This document shows, one piece after another, positions 34,641 through 43,853 of a DNA stretch of 64,000 nt (the stretch's first letter is position 1; every line of letters begins with the position of its first letter). Source of the stretch: Candidatus Pyrohabitans jungbluthii (GTDB lineage Archaea; Hydrothermarchaeota; Hydrothermarchaeia; Hydrothermarchaeales; BMS3B); NCBI GenBank assembly GCA_002010065.2, contig MTMD02000002.1, forward strand, positions 372,001 through 436,000, given 5' to 3'. The notes beneath the pieces were generated by a model. The model worked only from the letters and a program-made list of their open reading frames with translations, did no database searches and had not been told where the DNA came from. Position numbers and translations under genes: made by a program.

Positions 34641-35018
34641 GTGGAAATACTACTCGTAGACGATGAAAGGGTGACAGGCAGACTGGTAAAGAAACTTCTG
34701 GAGAGGCATGGCTACAGCGTTAAGGTTGTTAATTCAGGCGACGAGGCGCTGGATTTGCTTAAGTCGGGATACAAACCTTCGCTCATCCTCATGGACGTTT
34801 TTATGCCGGAGATGAGCGGAATAGAGGTGAGCAAAAAGATAAAAGCCAACCCTGCCACCACCGGGATACCCCTGCTGCTTTTCACAGTCCTCGGCCTGGT
34901 GCCTGGAATCAGGCATGCAATTAAAGAAAGCGGTGCCGATGACTACGTGGCAAAACCCTTTGAGAAGGACACTCTCCTGGAGAAAATAAGGCACCATCTC
35001 GCTGAAACTACTTCCTGA
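34641..35018 (+). CDS. Stand-alone CheY-like response regulator
   Basis: 125 residues, receiver domain only. Acidic pair in LLVDDERV, phosphoacceptor Asp52 in LILMDVFMPEMSG, conserved Thr in LLLFTVLG and Lys in DDYVAKPFEKD. No output domain, so it acts through a partner. GTG start is preceded by GAGGGAAGAG; the upstream frame is not needed. The hybrid-less histidine kinase at 10341-13040 is a possible phosphodonor, but there is no direct evidence. Overlaps the convergent gene end at 35008. Confidence 0.9.
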   Translation: MEILLVDDERVTGRLVKKLLERHGYSVKVVNSGDEALDLLKSGYKPSLILMDVFMPEMSGIEVSKKIKANPATTGIPLLLFTVLGLVPGIRHAIKESGADDYVAKPFEKDTLLEKIRHHLAETTS

Positions 35019-35439
35019 GAAGCTCTGTGTACTTCTTTAAATTCTTGCTGCTTTCAAAAGCCGAGGAGAGGCTCACAAGATACTCCCCATCCTCACCTGC
35101 GACGATTATCGGCTCCTTCATCATCAAGCTGGCAACGTCAATCTCGTACACACCATCTTTAACCTTAATGTTCCAGATGTCCTCCTCCTTCGGCTTTCTG
35201 GACATCTTCGCCTTAAGCTTCTGCCACCCACTCTTGCGCTTTTCCTCTGCCTCGCGTATTATCTCAGCAAACCTCTTACTCGCCACCCTCCTGAGCTTTT
35301 TCTCCTTGAGCTGAGTAGCTTCGCTAGAGGAGAGCTTCCTGAAATACAGGAACATGCGATTCCCGCATTCACACCCTCTTAAGATTCTTTCGTCGTCCTC
35401 CTGGTAGACTTTCCCGCACCGCGTGCACTTATGGGGCGT
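35008..35439 (-). CDS. Zinc-ribbon protein (COG3364-like) with apparent ACG start
   Basis: The in-frame sequence begins directly after the TAA of DUF2073 with ACG CCC CAT AAG and encodes a full zinc ribbon: HKCTRCGKVY, then GCECGN, followed by a basic helix and the WNIKVKDGVYEIDVASLM domain. Family members begin MPHKCTRCGK, so the first codon here appears to be ACG where ATG is expected. The only in-frame ATG (35355) removes the zinc ribbon. No GTG or TTG exists between. It is thus an unusual start codon, a mutation, or a base error. Operon with DUF2073 and the GTPase. Length 143 residues from ACG. Confidence 0.72.
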   Translation of the reverse strand, partial: TPHKCTRCGKVYQEDDERILRGCECGNRMFLYFRKLSSSEATQLKEKKLRRVASKRFAEIIREAEEKRKSGWQKLKAKMSRKPKEEDIWNIKVKDGVYEIDVASLMMKEPIIVAGEDGEYLVSLSSAFESSKNLKKYTELLRK

Positions 35440-35832
35440 TTACTTCCCCTCCTTCTTCTTTTTCTCCTCCTGCGGGATATCCACCTTCGCGAGCATTGAG
35501 ATATAGTCAGGCTCCCGCTTTATCGCCTCTATCAAACGCGTTGGACCAACGATGGTTATTCCATGCCTTCTGCCAGCGATGTACTCAGCTATCTTCTCGC
35601 GTAGCCCCTTGGCTCTGGAGTCTATGCGGTAAAACTCTATGCCGTGAAATTCCTCGGCGTCTATCTCGCGCATCGTAGCCTCGATAAGCTCCGCCTCTTC
35701 CTGTGGCTCCAGCGCCTCCTCAAGCACCACGATGATGTTCCTCTTAATTTTGTCCAGGATGAAGCTTATCTTCTCGGCGCTGCCCTTCCTCGCAAGGGTT
35801 TCCGCACTGACGAAATCCAGCTGAATCTCCAT
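35440..35832 (-). CDS. DUF2073 protein
   Basis: 130 residues. Archaeal family pattern: KISFILDKIKRNIIVVLEEA, then EAELIEATMREIDAEEFHGI and a C-terminal GITIVGPTRLIEAIKREPD. Function unknown. It sits between a small GTPase and a zinc-ribbon protein, a gene order kept in many euryarchaea, which suggests they act together. Starts ten bases after the GTPase stop; ends directly against the zinc-ribbon gene. Confidence 0.85.
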   Translation of the reverse strand: MEIQLDFVSAETLARKGSAEKISFILDKIKRNIIVVLEEALEPQEEAELIEATMREIDAEEFHGIEFYRIDSRAKGLREKIAEYIAGRRHGITIVGPTRLIEAIKREPDYISMLAKVDIPQEEKKKKEGK

Positions 35833-35841
35833 AGCTCCACC

Positions 35842-36489
35842 TCAGGTAAGGTGCTCCTGAATCGCCTCGTACAGCTTCTCTATGTTCTCCCCCGTGGCGG
35901 CGCTTATGGGCACAACCACATGCTGCGGAAAGGCGTTGGCTATTGAGTCGGGGTTAGCCTCGGGCAGGTCTATCTTGTTTGCTACAATTATCATTGGTAT
36001 CCCCCTCGCTTCCAGATTGCCAATAATCGTAACATTTACCTGAGTATAGGGATCCTGGGTGGAGTCCAGCACCACTAGCACGGCGTCGACGTTATCCAGC
36101 CACTTTATTGCCTCGATTACTCCCTTCGTCGCTTCTCTCGCTCTCGCCTTCGCCTCTTCCTCGCTCATCCCGAAAGCCTTGAAGCTCTTGTAGTCCACCT
36201 GCGTAGCTATTCCCGGCATGTCTACGATGTTCATCTTAAGCTCGCCGTTGTTCGTCGTAACGACGATGTTCTCAATCTTCTGCACATGCCTGGTCTCGTG
36301 GGGCACTTCTGAGACTGTGCCCACCTCCTTACCCAGCCAGTCGAGAGAGATGCGGTTCGCAAGCGTGGTCTTGCCCGCGTTGACTGGTCCATAAAAGCCG
36401 AGCTGTATCTGCTTCTTCCTCTTGAATATCTTCAGAAGTTTCCGGAGGCTCTTTTTGAGCTCGCTTAACATGGTGATACCTCTTTTCAA
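35842..36489 (-). CDS. Era/Obg-like small GTPase
   Basis: 215 residues. G1 [11 protein letters not shown]3 VDMPG, G4 NKID and G5 SAATGEN are all intact. N-terminal basic helix ([18 protein letters not shown]) may bind membrane or RNA. This archaeal GTPase travels with DUF2073 and a zinc-ribbon protein, but its cell role is unknown. First gene of the operon; divergent from nadE, with AT-rich promoter space between. Confidence 0.9.
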   Translation of the reverse strand: MKRGITMLSELKKSLRKLLKIFKRKKQIQLGFYGPVNAGKTTLANRISLDWLGKEVGTVSEVPHETRHVQKIENIVVTTNNGELKMNIVDMPGIATQVDYKSFKAFGMSEEEAKARAREATKGVIEAIKWLDNVDAVLVVLDSTQDPYTQVNVTIIGNLEARGIPMIIVANKIDLPEANPDSIANAFPQHVVVPISAATGENIEKLYEAIQEHLT

Positions 36490-36535
36490 TAGATTTTTAT
36501 TGTAGATTTATATAGGTTGTGGTAGAGGTGTTTGC

Positions 36536-37339
36536 ATGAGGCTCAACCCGGACGAAGAGGAGCTGGAGCGCGCAAGGCGGGAGATCATTAGCTTTATCCG
36601 TGAGGAGGTGGCTAACGCTGGAGCGCAGGGTGGTGTGGTGGGAATAAGCGGAGGGATAGACTCGGCGCTTACCGCAACTCTGGCAAAAGAAGCGCTGGGC
36701 GATAACCTTCTCGCCTTAATTATGCCTGAGCGCGGGGTTACCAGCGATGCAGATGTGAGGGACGCGAAAGAGCTAGCCTCAAGGCTTGAAATACCCTACC
36801 ACGTGGTGGAGATTTCCCCCGCCGTTGCTGAGGTTATGCGCAGCTTTCCTTTCGACGCATTCCCAGAGGAGCAGCAAAAGCTGGCGGTGGCGAATATTAA
36901 GCCAAGGCTGAGGATGATTAACCTCTACCTGGCAGCGAACCTCAAAAACCTCCTGGTTATAGGCACCGGGAATAAAACCGAGCTTCTTCTTGGCTACTTC
37001 ACAAAGTACGGCGATGGAGGCGTGGACCTCCTGCCAATAGCCGATCTCTACAAGACGCAGGTGCGCGCCCTTGCTAGGCACGTGGGCGTACCCGAGAAGA
37101 TAATCCACAAAACTCCAAGCGCGGGGCTGTGGCGCGGTCAAGCCGACGAGGCTGAGCTGGGAATGAGCTACTCCGAGCTTGATCGAATACTCTATGCGCT
37201 GTACGATGAGGAGCTTTCGCCTTCGCAGGCTGCAGAGAAGCTGAATATAAGCGTGGAGAAGGTGCGCGCCGTCGAAGCGAGGGTTAAGGCGAATGAGCAC
37301 AAGCGCAGAATGCCGAGGATAAAGGAGTTTGAGTGGTAG
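36536..37339 (+). CDS. nadE: NH3-dependent NAD+ synthetase
   Basis: 267 residues. ATP pyrophosphatase motif GISGGIDSALTATLAKE, then GTGNKTELLLGYFTKYGDGG and KTPSAGLWRGQADEAELG. It makes NAD from deamido-NAD, ATP and ammonia; no glutaminase domain is present. TATA-like ATTTATATAG lies about 25 nt before the ATG. It ends ten bases from the minus-strand transglutaminase-like fragment of the polymorphic array. Confidence 0.96.
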   Translation: MRLNPDEEELERARREIISFIREEVANAGAQGGVVGISGGIDSALTATLAKEALGDNLLALIMPERGVTSDADVRDAKELASRLEIPYHVVEISPAVAEVMRSFPFDAFPEEQQKLAVANIKPRLRMINLYLAANLKNLLVIGTGNKTELLLGYFTKYGDGGVDLLPIADLYKTQVRALARHVGVPEKIIHKTPSAGLWRGQADEAELGMSYSELDRILYALYDEELSPSQAAEKLNISVEKVRAVEARVKANEHKRRMPRIKEFEW

Positions 37340-37348
37340 TTTTTGATT

Positions 37349-37703
37349 GGTATCCACTGCTCCGGTGCGTTGCCACAGGCTTGCCTGTTTGTGATGTACC
37401 CACGGTAGCATTCGTCCGAGTACATGCCATATGGTAGCTTTACCTCCACCCATACATGTTCTACGAGGATTTTCTTGTTGGATAACTCAGCCGGTACATA
37501 ATTCTCCCATAATAGTTGTAGGGCTTCTTCCGTTGAGTTGACGCCCAGGACCATCTGCATGTACTCAGGTTCGACTTCTACTGTTCCAATCACAAACCTT
37601 GTTTGATATCCCGATGCCCTTAGTAAATCACTCAATAAGGCAGCCTGGTCGAAGTCGTTGCCTGCTTTCTCCCACATCGTCCACAGCGAGCCCTTCATGT
37701 AGC
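37349..37703 (-). pseudogene. Fragment of transglutaminase-like core (end of cassette array)
   Basis: This segment is a near copy of residues about 327-444 of the 1188-residue protein encoded at 43863-47429: YMKGSLWTMWEKAGNDFDQA, then NKKILVEHVWVEVKLPYGMY and QWIP. Identity is very high at the protein level. It breaks at both ends: upstream homology stops at the Gly-Tyr-Met codons, and downstream at the QWIP codons, beyond which the frame runs into DNA antisense to nadE. No signal peptide or tip is present, so it is a remnant rather than a gene. Confidence 0.85.
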
Positions 37704-37767
37704 CGCCACCTCTATTGCAATGTTAATATATTCATATTATTTTATTTAATTATCTGAAGAAAATCTC

Positions 37768-38238
37768 CTATTTTTCCAATAACCGTATAAAATAGATAGC
37801 TAGACCCATTATTACATAAAAAATACCCAATATTCCCACAATATCCAAATCTTCAGGTTTCAGTCCATATTGTAATGAATCATAAATAAAGAGCAGTGCC
37901 CAAGGAGACATAATAAATAAAAGTAATAATATCACTTTTTTTAATGTCCCGATTGCTTTTTTTACTTCTGGGTTCTCTCTTATGGGCTTTCTATAGTATT
38001 CTTCAAACTCTTCTGGATACTTTCGTGGAAAAATGAATGTTATGAATAACCCAAATAGCACCACAGTAATACCAATAGAAAATGTTAAAATATTATCCCA
38101 CCGATGAGTAAATTCTTCTCCTGTGATTATATGATATGAACTACTGAAAATAATCAAAACCATTAAAAAAACGAATAGAAAATAAGTCATTAAATATTGC
38201 CAGCTGACAAATTTTTCCATTGTTTTCTTTTTAATCAC
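37768..38238 (-). CDS. Small four-helix membrane protein, putative immunity protein 4
   Basis: 156 residues, AT-rich, with predicted membrane helices at about 14-36, 52-70, 97-120 and 132-152. It carries FIFPRKYPEEFEEYY right after helix 2, the motif shared with the three sister proteins at 38506, 40613 and 43281. Start GTG at 38238 has GGGGTGA seven bases upstream and lies three bases after the tip gene at 38242. Position directly after a toxin-tip fragment and strong divergence from the sisters suggest a cognate immunity protein; that function is inferred. Confidence 0.7.
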   Translation of the reverse strand: MIKKKTMEKFVSWQYLMTYFLFVFLMVLIIFSSSYHIITGEEFTHRWDNILTFSIGITVVLFGLFITFIFPRKYPEEFEEYYRKPIRENPEVKKAIGTLKKVILLLLFIMSPWALLFIYDSLQYGLKPEDLDIVGILGIFYVIMGLAIYFIRLLEK

Positions 38239-38241
38239 TTG

Positions 38242-38496
38242 TTAGTCACCCCATCTACCTTTAGCCCATCTTGCCAGTCTATCAATACCTTTAGAGGCAA
38301 GATAGGCGCCACCGATTACCATTGCCCCGGCAGCAATCGCTGGTGCTGTAGCCAAACCAGCTCCTGCAATAGCTCCCATAGCCAGATACGAGCCCACCAC
38401 AACACCGTATTTTCCTGCTCCTGCAACAGCGTCAATAACTGCATTATTATATTGACCATTATCGAGGTCTCTTTTTTGAGGACAGCAGACAGACAT
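38242..38496 (-). CDS. Orphan C-terminal tip fragment (cassette 4)
   Basis: 84 residues. After a short leader (MSVCCPQ) it matches the last part of the tip of cassettes 2 and 3: KRDLDNGQYNNAVIDAVAGA, a glycine/alanine-rich hydrophobic stretch, then ASKGIDRLARWAKG. It has lost the whole core and most of the tip, yet has GGAGG five bases before its ATG. It is followed at once by immunity-like gene 4. It may be expressed as a small membrane-active peptide or be dead. Confidence 0.6.
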   Translation of the reverse strand: MSVCCPQKRDLDNGQYNNAVIDAVAGAGKYGVVVGSYLAMGAIAGAGLATAPAIAAGAMVIGGAYLASKGIDRLARWAKGRWGD

Positions 38497-38505
38497 TTAT
38501 CCTCC

Positions 38506-38985
38506 CTATTTTTCTATTTGATGAATATGATATAACCCCATTCCACAAATCACTGCAACTGCGATAATGTCAAATATTATATATCGGTCAATGTCTTTAA
38601 CCCCTTTTGGTGAAATGAGTAGTACAAATAGCACAAATCCTATGAGAATTAATGGCAGCCCCACCAGCGCTCTTTTTACACCTTTGAAGTCATAATTTTC
38701 TTTTACATGTTTTTTATATAATTCAAAATCTTCTGGGTATCTTTTAGGGAAAATCACGGTAAAAAAAAGTGCAAAAGAGAGAGCTATGACGTACAAAAAG
38801 TATGAGATCGTAGCTCTTATATCTAGCAAATAGTCACCAGTAAAACTATGATATGCCGCAAAAAAGCCGATGGAAAAAATTCCCAATGATATCAGAATTG
38901 GAGAGAGTCGTTTTTCTAATCTGATGAATTTATTTATATCTGATTTAGGATTTCGTTTATTTTTAGTTCTTCTATTTTGCACCAT
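38506..38985 (-). CDS. Small four-helix membrane protein, putative immunity protein 3
   Basis: About 159 residues with a basic N-terminal tail, membrane helices at about 30-50, 62-80, 108-128 and 137-155 (counted from the GTG at 38994), and the family motif VIFPKRYPEDFELYKKHV. The ATG at 38985 is preferred because GGAGTGAT stands upstream. Follows cassette 3 with a gap of under 20 bases. AT-rich, unlike the core-encoding DNA upstream. Immunity role inferred from position and divergence. Confidence 0.7.
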   Translation of the reverse strand: MVQNRRTKNKRNPKSDINKFIRLEKRLSPILISLGIFSIGFFAAYHSFTGDYLLDIRATISYFLYVIALSFALFFTVIFPKRYPEDFELYKKHVKENYDFKGVKRALVGLPLILIGFVLFVLLISPKGVKDIDRYIIFDIIAVAVICGMGLYHIHQIEK

Positions 38986-39002
38986 TTTAATCACTCCATT
39001 AT

Positions 39003-40582
39003 CTAAGACTTAGCCCATTCCGTTGCATAATCAATCCCTTTATCAACGGCATAACTTGCCACTACAACTAATGCTACTGCTGGTAAACTGGATGCAGTTA
39101 TACCTGCCAAAACTGCAATTGCTCCTATTTTTGCAACGCCTGCAGCAATATCAATAGCTGCATTTCTCTTATTTCCTTCTTCAAGGTCCTTTTTTACCTT
39201 TACATATGTGTCATGTATAACTAACCCAGCAGCCAATAATCCAAGTCCTCTCTTTACCCACTTAGCTTTACTGGTGAACGACTCCAGGGACTTTGCTTCG
39301 CTGTATGCCGCCTTAGCTGCGCGGCTGCTTTCTTTAAACTTGGCAAGGTATTCCCTGCCCTTAGGTGTATCTCCATACCTGTTTGCCCACTTCTTGTATG
39401 CTCCTGCCCTACCCCTCTCGGAGAGGTATTCCTTCTTCTTTGCTATCGACTGAGAGTTAGACCTGAACTCTGCAGTAGAGACCATGAAGTCTGCAACACC
39501 CATGCCCAGCTCGTAGTCAGGCGAGGAGGTGTCGATAACCCTGTTGCCGTACCTGCTCAGCCTCCGCTTTAGCGCATCGCCATCGCTTGCCTGGTAGTTC
39601 CTCACGTAGTTTTCTACGCTGTTTGGCTGCCTGGACTCGTAGTACTCCTTCTGGGAGTACGTCTCCCCGCTGCCGCCGTGTATCACATTCCCCAGGTCGT
39701 CGCCGATCATCCAGGCGTTGGCGCCAGTGGTCGGGTCTATAACGAGCCAGCCAACGCCGGTCCAGTTGCCTATAACTAAAGAGCGAGCGGGGACCAAAAC
39801 CTCAAGCCCCTGGTTTACGGCGTTGCGGATCGCCTCTCTGGCGGTAGCAGGTATCTCAAGGGTTTCGATTTTATCGGCGTTGGCAGAGGTGATGCGGTAA
39901 ATCGGCACTCCACCCCTTGCTGCTATCTCGAAGATGTTTACGGTGGAAACGCCTGAGGCGTTGTAGAAGTACTCGAAGGCCTGCTTTTCCCACGATGAAG
40001 AGATACCGCCAGCCATGAGGGCGAAGGCTCTTCTTAAGTCTTTATCGCCCTGGAGGGAGAGCACATTCCTCGCCACGTCGATGTGCGCAAAGCTCGGCTC
40101 TATAGCTGTGGGTATGCTCCCGGCATAGGCGGTTTCAAATTTGTAGCCGAAGACCGCCACCGCCGGCGAGGAGCGCCACCACCTGACGCCCATGCTCTCT
40201 GCGAGCATCTGGTAGTTAAGGTCGCTCATGGAGAAGTAGGTAAGGGCATTTAGGGCAAGGTAGCCACCATAGCTCCTGTCAAGGAGCATGTCACCCAAAT
40301 CAAAGGCTATGGCATAGTAGTTGCCAACCTGTAGTGGAGAGGTCACCACCTCACGCATGTTGGGCGTGGTGATGGTGATTTGAAGCTCCTGCCTCGTGCC
40401 AAAGTGGAGGCGTTACCTATGGCTATGATTATGGAGTCAAACATGAGGATGGGCCTGAAGTCGAGGAGGTAAGCCGGAAGGTCGGTGAGGGAAGCCTGGG
40501 CGTTGACAAGCTCGGCAATGTCTTCATTGGCAGGGACGTAGTCGAGGGTTAGCTGCTTGCCAACGGTCTCCACTGCGGCCAT
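39003..40582 (-). pseudogene. Silent toxin cassette 3: truncated, frameshifted core plus tip
   Basis: Two overlapping frames (40343-40582 and 39003-40358) together match residues about 590-1188 of the full protein. The first ends at GNASTLARG after matching QLTLDYVPAN; the second resumes at SPLQVGNYYAIAFDLGDM. A frameshift near 40405 separates them. The core runs to GANAWMIGDDLGNVIHGGS, then a distinct tip of about 221 residues with GLGLLAAGLV, DLEEGNKRNAAIDIAAGVAK and a C-terminal hydrophobic helix. No signal peptide, so it could be exported only after recombination into the full gene. Confidence 0.8.
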
Positions 40583-40612
40583 CGAGTATCAGCTCCGCTA
40601 AAGTCAAATGGT

Positions 40613-41095
40613 TCATTCTTCTAGTAATTTCTTTAAAAATCTTCGAGCTAGTAATAGCATAATAGTCCCAAAACCAGATTCAATGATAAGTCTGTCGTTT
40701 TTGCTTCCAATTATATCTCTAAAGAAAATATTAAGTATCACCAAAATAATAAAGCCCCCACCTATAATAACTAAAAGGAAATTTATTATTTTTATAGCAT
40801 TTTTGATACCCTCTTGTCCTTCAGGGCTACTTTTAACTAACGATACGTATTTTTTTGTAAGTCTTGGGAATTGCCTTGGAAAGACGAAATTCAAATATAA
40901 TAACAAAATTATCATAAAAATCAAGAAAATTAAAAGTATATTATCCGCCAATTCACTTTCAAATTTGCCGTGCTTGTAAACCTGGTAATTGTAAATTACA
41001 AGAACTAGTAGCCCAATAGTAGGAATAATCGTATTTAGAAAATCAAATAATGGCTCATATTTTTTCAATATCCTCTCTATTTTTTCCTCATTCAT
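40613..41095 (-). CDS. Small four-helix membrane protein, putative immunity protein 2
   Basis: 160 residues; helices at about 20-38, 52-72, 100-122 and 138-154. Motif NFVFPRQFPRLTKKYV after helix 2. Its ATG overlaps the last codons of cassette 2 by 8 bases (ATGAATGA), so translation is coupled to the tip, as expected of toxin and immunity. AT-rich. Function inferred. Confidence 0.72.
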   Translation of the reverse strand: MNEEKIERILKKYEPLFDFLNTIIPTIGLLVLVIYNYQVYKHGKFESELADNILLIFLIFMIILLLYLNFVFPRQFPRLTKKYVSLVKSSPEGQEGIKNAIKIINFLLVIIGGGFIILVILNIFFRDIIGSKNDRLIIESGFGTIMLLLARRFLKKLLEE

Positions 41096-43226
41096 ATCTC
41101 AGTGCTCCATAAATGTCTTTTACACCATCAGCCAGTCCATCAATTATTTTATGTGCAAGATACTCACCTGCAGAAATAGCGGCACCAGCAGCTGGCCCAA
41201 CAGCTTTCCCTACACCTGGTATCTTTTTCACTTTTCTCGCTACCATTATATCTGCATAAAATGCAGCTCCTGTAATAGCTCCTTTAGCAACTCCAGCGCT
41301 AAAATCGACGCCAGCATTGAAATACTTACGTTCTTCTAGGTCAGCTATTACATTATCAGCTGTTTTCTGTGCAATTAAGCCAAGACCTGTGACAGTCAGA
41401 ACTTTATTGAAAACTTTTGCTCCTGTGCTCAACGCACCTTGTGCTCTTGCATTTTTTATTGCTCGGGTAGCTGCTTTTTCAAATTCTATAGCTTTATCTA
41501 TATATTTTTTAAAATCGTCGCCATAACTTCCTGCGATGTCTGCCATCCTTCTGTACTCGATGGCGTTGAGGGTATTGTCCACATAATCTTTAATGCTTGA
41601 GGCGAATCTATAATCCTCCACATAGGACATCGTCTTAAAATATATTCCTCCTCCAAGTAGGACCTCCTCAACAGGCAAATTTATTTGCTGGTCACCTTCG
41701 GGATTTACATCTTTTATCTTTTTGATAGTATTCTCCACTCCTTTTTCTTTCTCCTCTTGAACTCTTTTTTGTTGGTTTTTATTAGATTCGACGGTGCTGA
41801 ATTTTACTGTCTCTTGCCCGTGGTAAATATTTCCACTACCGCCGTTTATTATTGTGCCCAGTTCATCACTGAGCATCCATGCTGATGCTCCTGTAGCTGG
41901 ATCTATAACGAGCCAGCCAACACCTGTCCAGCCGTCACGAGTGATCTGGCGGGAGGGTACATATACTTCATACCCATTATTGACAAAGCTAAAAATTGAC
42001 TCACGTACCTTTTCAGGAAGATCAAGCTGGCTTATGACTTCTATGTTACCTGAGTTGAGATAGTAAATTGGAATTCCATTCTGGTTTGCAATTTCTAAAA
42101 TATTCGCTGTAGAAATTCCAGAGACGTTATAAAATAGCTCAAATATTTTGCTCTCCCAAATTGAAGAAAAACTACCTGCCTGAATAGCAAAAGCAAGTTT
42201 CATATCATTTCTGCCTTGAATTGACAAAATATTTCTAATCACATCAATGTGTGAATATCCTTCTGTTATCGTGGTGGGTATACTAACCACATACTCAATA
42301 TTGAAGGTATGCCCAAAGACTGCTATAGCAGGTGAATTTCTCCACCATCTCACGCCCAAGGCATCTGCGGCAATATCATTGCTGATATCCAACATTCCGA
42401 AGTAGTTGCTTAAGGTGAGGGACATGTAACCACCTATGTTGTGGTCAAGAACCATCGTTCCTCCTTCTATGATGCCTTCGAAGGTTCTATTCCAAAGCCT
42501 TTCTATGTGCTCTGAAGGCATTTTTCCCAGATCAACACCTATAGCGTAGTAATTCCCTACTGTCACCGGAGAAGAAACCACTTCTTTACTATTTGGGGTA
42601 ATTACCGTAATCTGAAGTTCCCCTTCTGCTCCAAACTGAGAAGGTTCACCAACCGCGATTGGAATGGAGTTGAGCATTAAAACAGGCCTAAAGTCGTAGA
42701 GATAGGCAGGGCTTTCATTTAGGAATTCCTGTACATTTGCCAGCTCCGCTATATCGGCATTAGCAGGCACATAATCAAGGGTCAGTTGATTTCCCGCTAA
42801 TATAACGGTGGGAATGTTTATGGAAAGAGTTGTTCTTTGATTTTCAACTACACTGACATTTAAGATGTGAAGGTAGTCGTCCGGAATCTCAGAGTAGCGC
42901 TCAAAGGCAACAAGCGAGTAGGGCAGAGTTCCGGGTATTATATCCGGCTTTACATCCGGCGGCCTGTCAGCGTAGAGTGCCTCTACCTCCTCCTCGGTCA
43001 TGTTCTCCAGCTTGGCACCAACGTTCTCGGCGTACCAAGCGTCGGTGAGGTTCATGAGCTCGCTCACGGCAAGGTCGAGGCCGCTGAAGTTCATGCCTGT
43101 GAAGTAATCCTCGCCGAAGGTGGCGTTCTAAAGGGTTTCGAGGAAGACGCCGGTAAGGTTGTAGTCAATAGCAGCAGCCGGGTAGGGTTTCTTCGGCTTA
43201 TAGGGTACGAAGGCAGGGTCAAGAAG
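41088..43226 (-). pseudogene. Silent toxin cassette 2: core with nonsense codon plus tip
   Basis: Homology to the full protein starts at its residue 445 (LLDPAFVPYKPKKPYPAAAI here) and runs in one frame to 41088, except for an in-frame TAG at 43128-43130. After the TAG an ATG at 43094 opens a 668-residue frame. The core includes IIPGTLPYSLVAFERYSEIP, GVRWWRNSPAIAVFG and ASAWMLSDELGTIINGGS. The tip of about 248 residues then differs from tips 1 and 3, ending with TGLGLIAQKTADNVIADLEE, FSAGVAKGAITG and a second hydrophobic stretch. It lacks a signal peptide and the transglutaminase-like region. Confidence 0.8.
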
Positions 43227-43261
43227 CATCTTCTTAATCACCTAGTTAGGTATTCTTCTCT

Positions 43262-43311
43262 GTCCATAGTACCCTCCTAATCACCTAATTCGATCACCTG
43301 CTCGTCTTTTT
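43262..43311. repeat. 50-bp direct repeat, copy A (end of immunity gene 1)
   Basis: Matches 43848-43897 at 48 of 50 bases. On the minus strand it encodes, in a frame different from immunity gene 1, the end of a second tip (DEQVIELGD stop), then GGAGGGTACT and ATG GAC. It is the scar of a lost tip-immunity pair. Confidence 0.85.
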
Positions 43312-43853
43312 GTATATGAGGCTTGTTCAGCGTCTTCTCTAAAGCCTGCTTTCTTAAACAGGAAATAATCAGCAACTAAAATTACTACTATTAATAGTAG
43401 ACCTACTGAGCGAAGCATATCAGCAGAAACTATCGGCAAACCTTCGGCTAATACTATAAAAAAATTTATTATAGCCACAACTAAGGCAAACGAAATCAAA
43501 AACGCAGTATTTTTTTTATGTTGTCTAAAATTCACACTTTTTTTTCTTTCTTGGACATATAAATAAAACCTCAGTGGATGTTTTTTAGGAAAGAAAAAAT
43601 AAAACCTTATCATGTCAAGAACTCCAATTAATAAAATTATTATTAAAAATTGTAGAAATTCAGGTGGTAAGAAAACTATTTTGCCAAAATGAATATGATA
43701 ATATGCCATAATTATGAAATAACCTGTAACAACTAACCTCCCCAAAAGCTTGTAATTGTAGTAGTTTTCCACCATTTTCTTTGCTTTGGCAAGTTCTTGC
43801 ATGTATTCTTCTTTTGTAACTCCGAATTTTTTCATTATCGCTTTCTCGTCCAT
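43281..43853 (-). CDS. Small four-helix membrane protein, putative immunity protein 1
   Basis: 190 residues. Helices at about 36-54, 66-85, 116-137 and 146-168; motif FFFPKKHPLRFYLYV after helix 2. It starts ten bases after the stop of the full-length toxin-like gene, with GGAGGG as ribosome binding site. It is longer than its sisters (156-162) because its last about 20 residues (ending KRRAGDRIR) read, in another frame, through the duplicated end of a toxin tip. Its natural C terminus was therefore probably altered by recombination. Immunity role inferred. Confidence 0.75.
   Translation of the reverse strand: MDEKAIMKKFGVTKEEYMQELAKAKKMVENYYNYKLLGRLVVTGYFIIMAYYHIHFGKIVFLPPEFLQFLIIILLIGVLDMIRFYFFFPKKHPLRFYLYVQERKKSVNFRQHKKNTAFLISFALVVAIINFFIVLAEGLPIVSADMLRSVGLLLIVVILVADYFLFKKAGFREDAEQASYTKRRAGDRIR

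Noticed and set aside
41088-43094. Reading cassette 2 as an independent 668-residue gene
   Set aside because: Homology to the full protein continues upstream of the ATG through an in-frame TAG to 43226, and there is no signal peptide, so it is a truncated copy.
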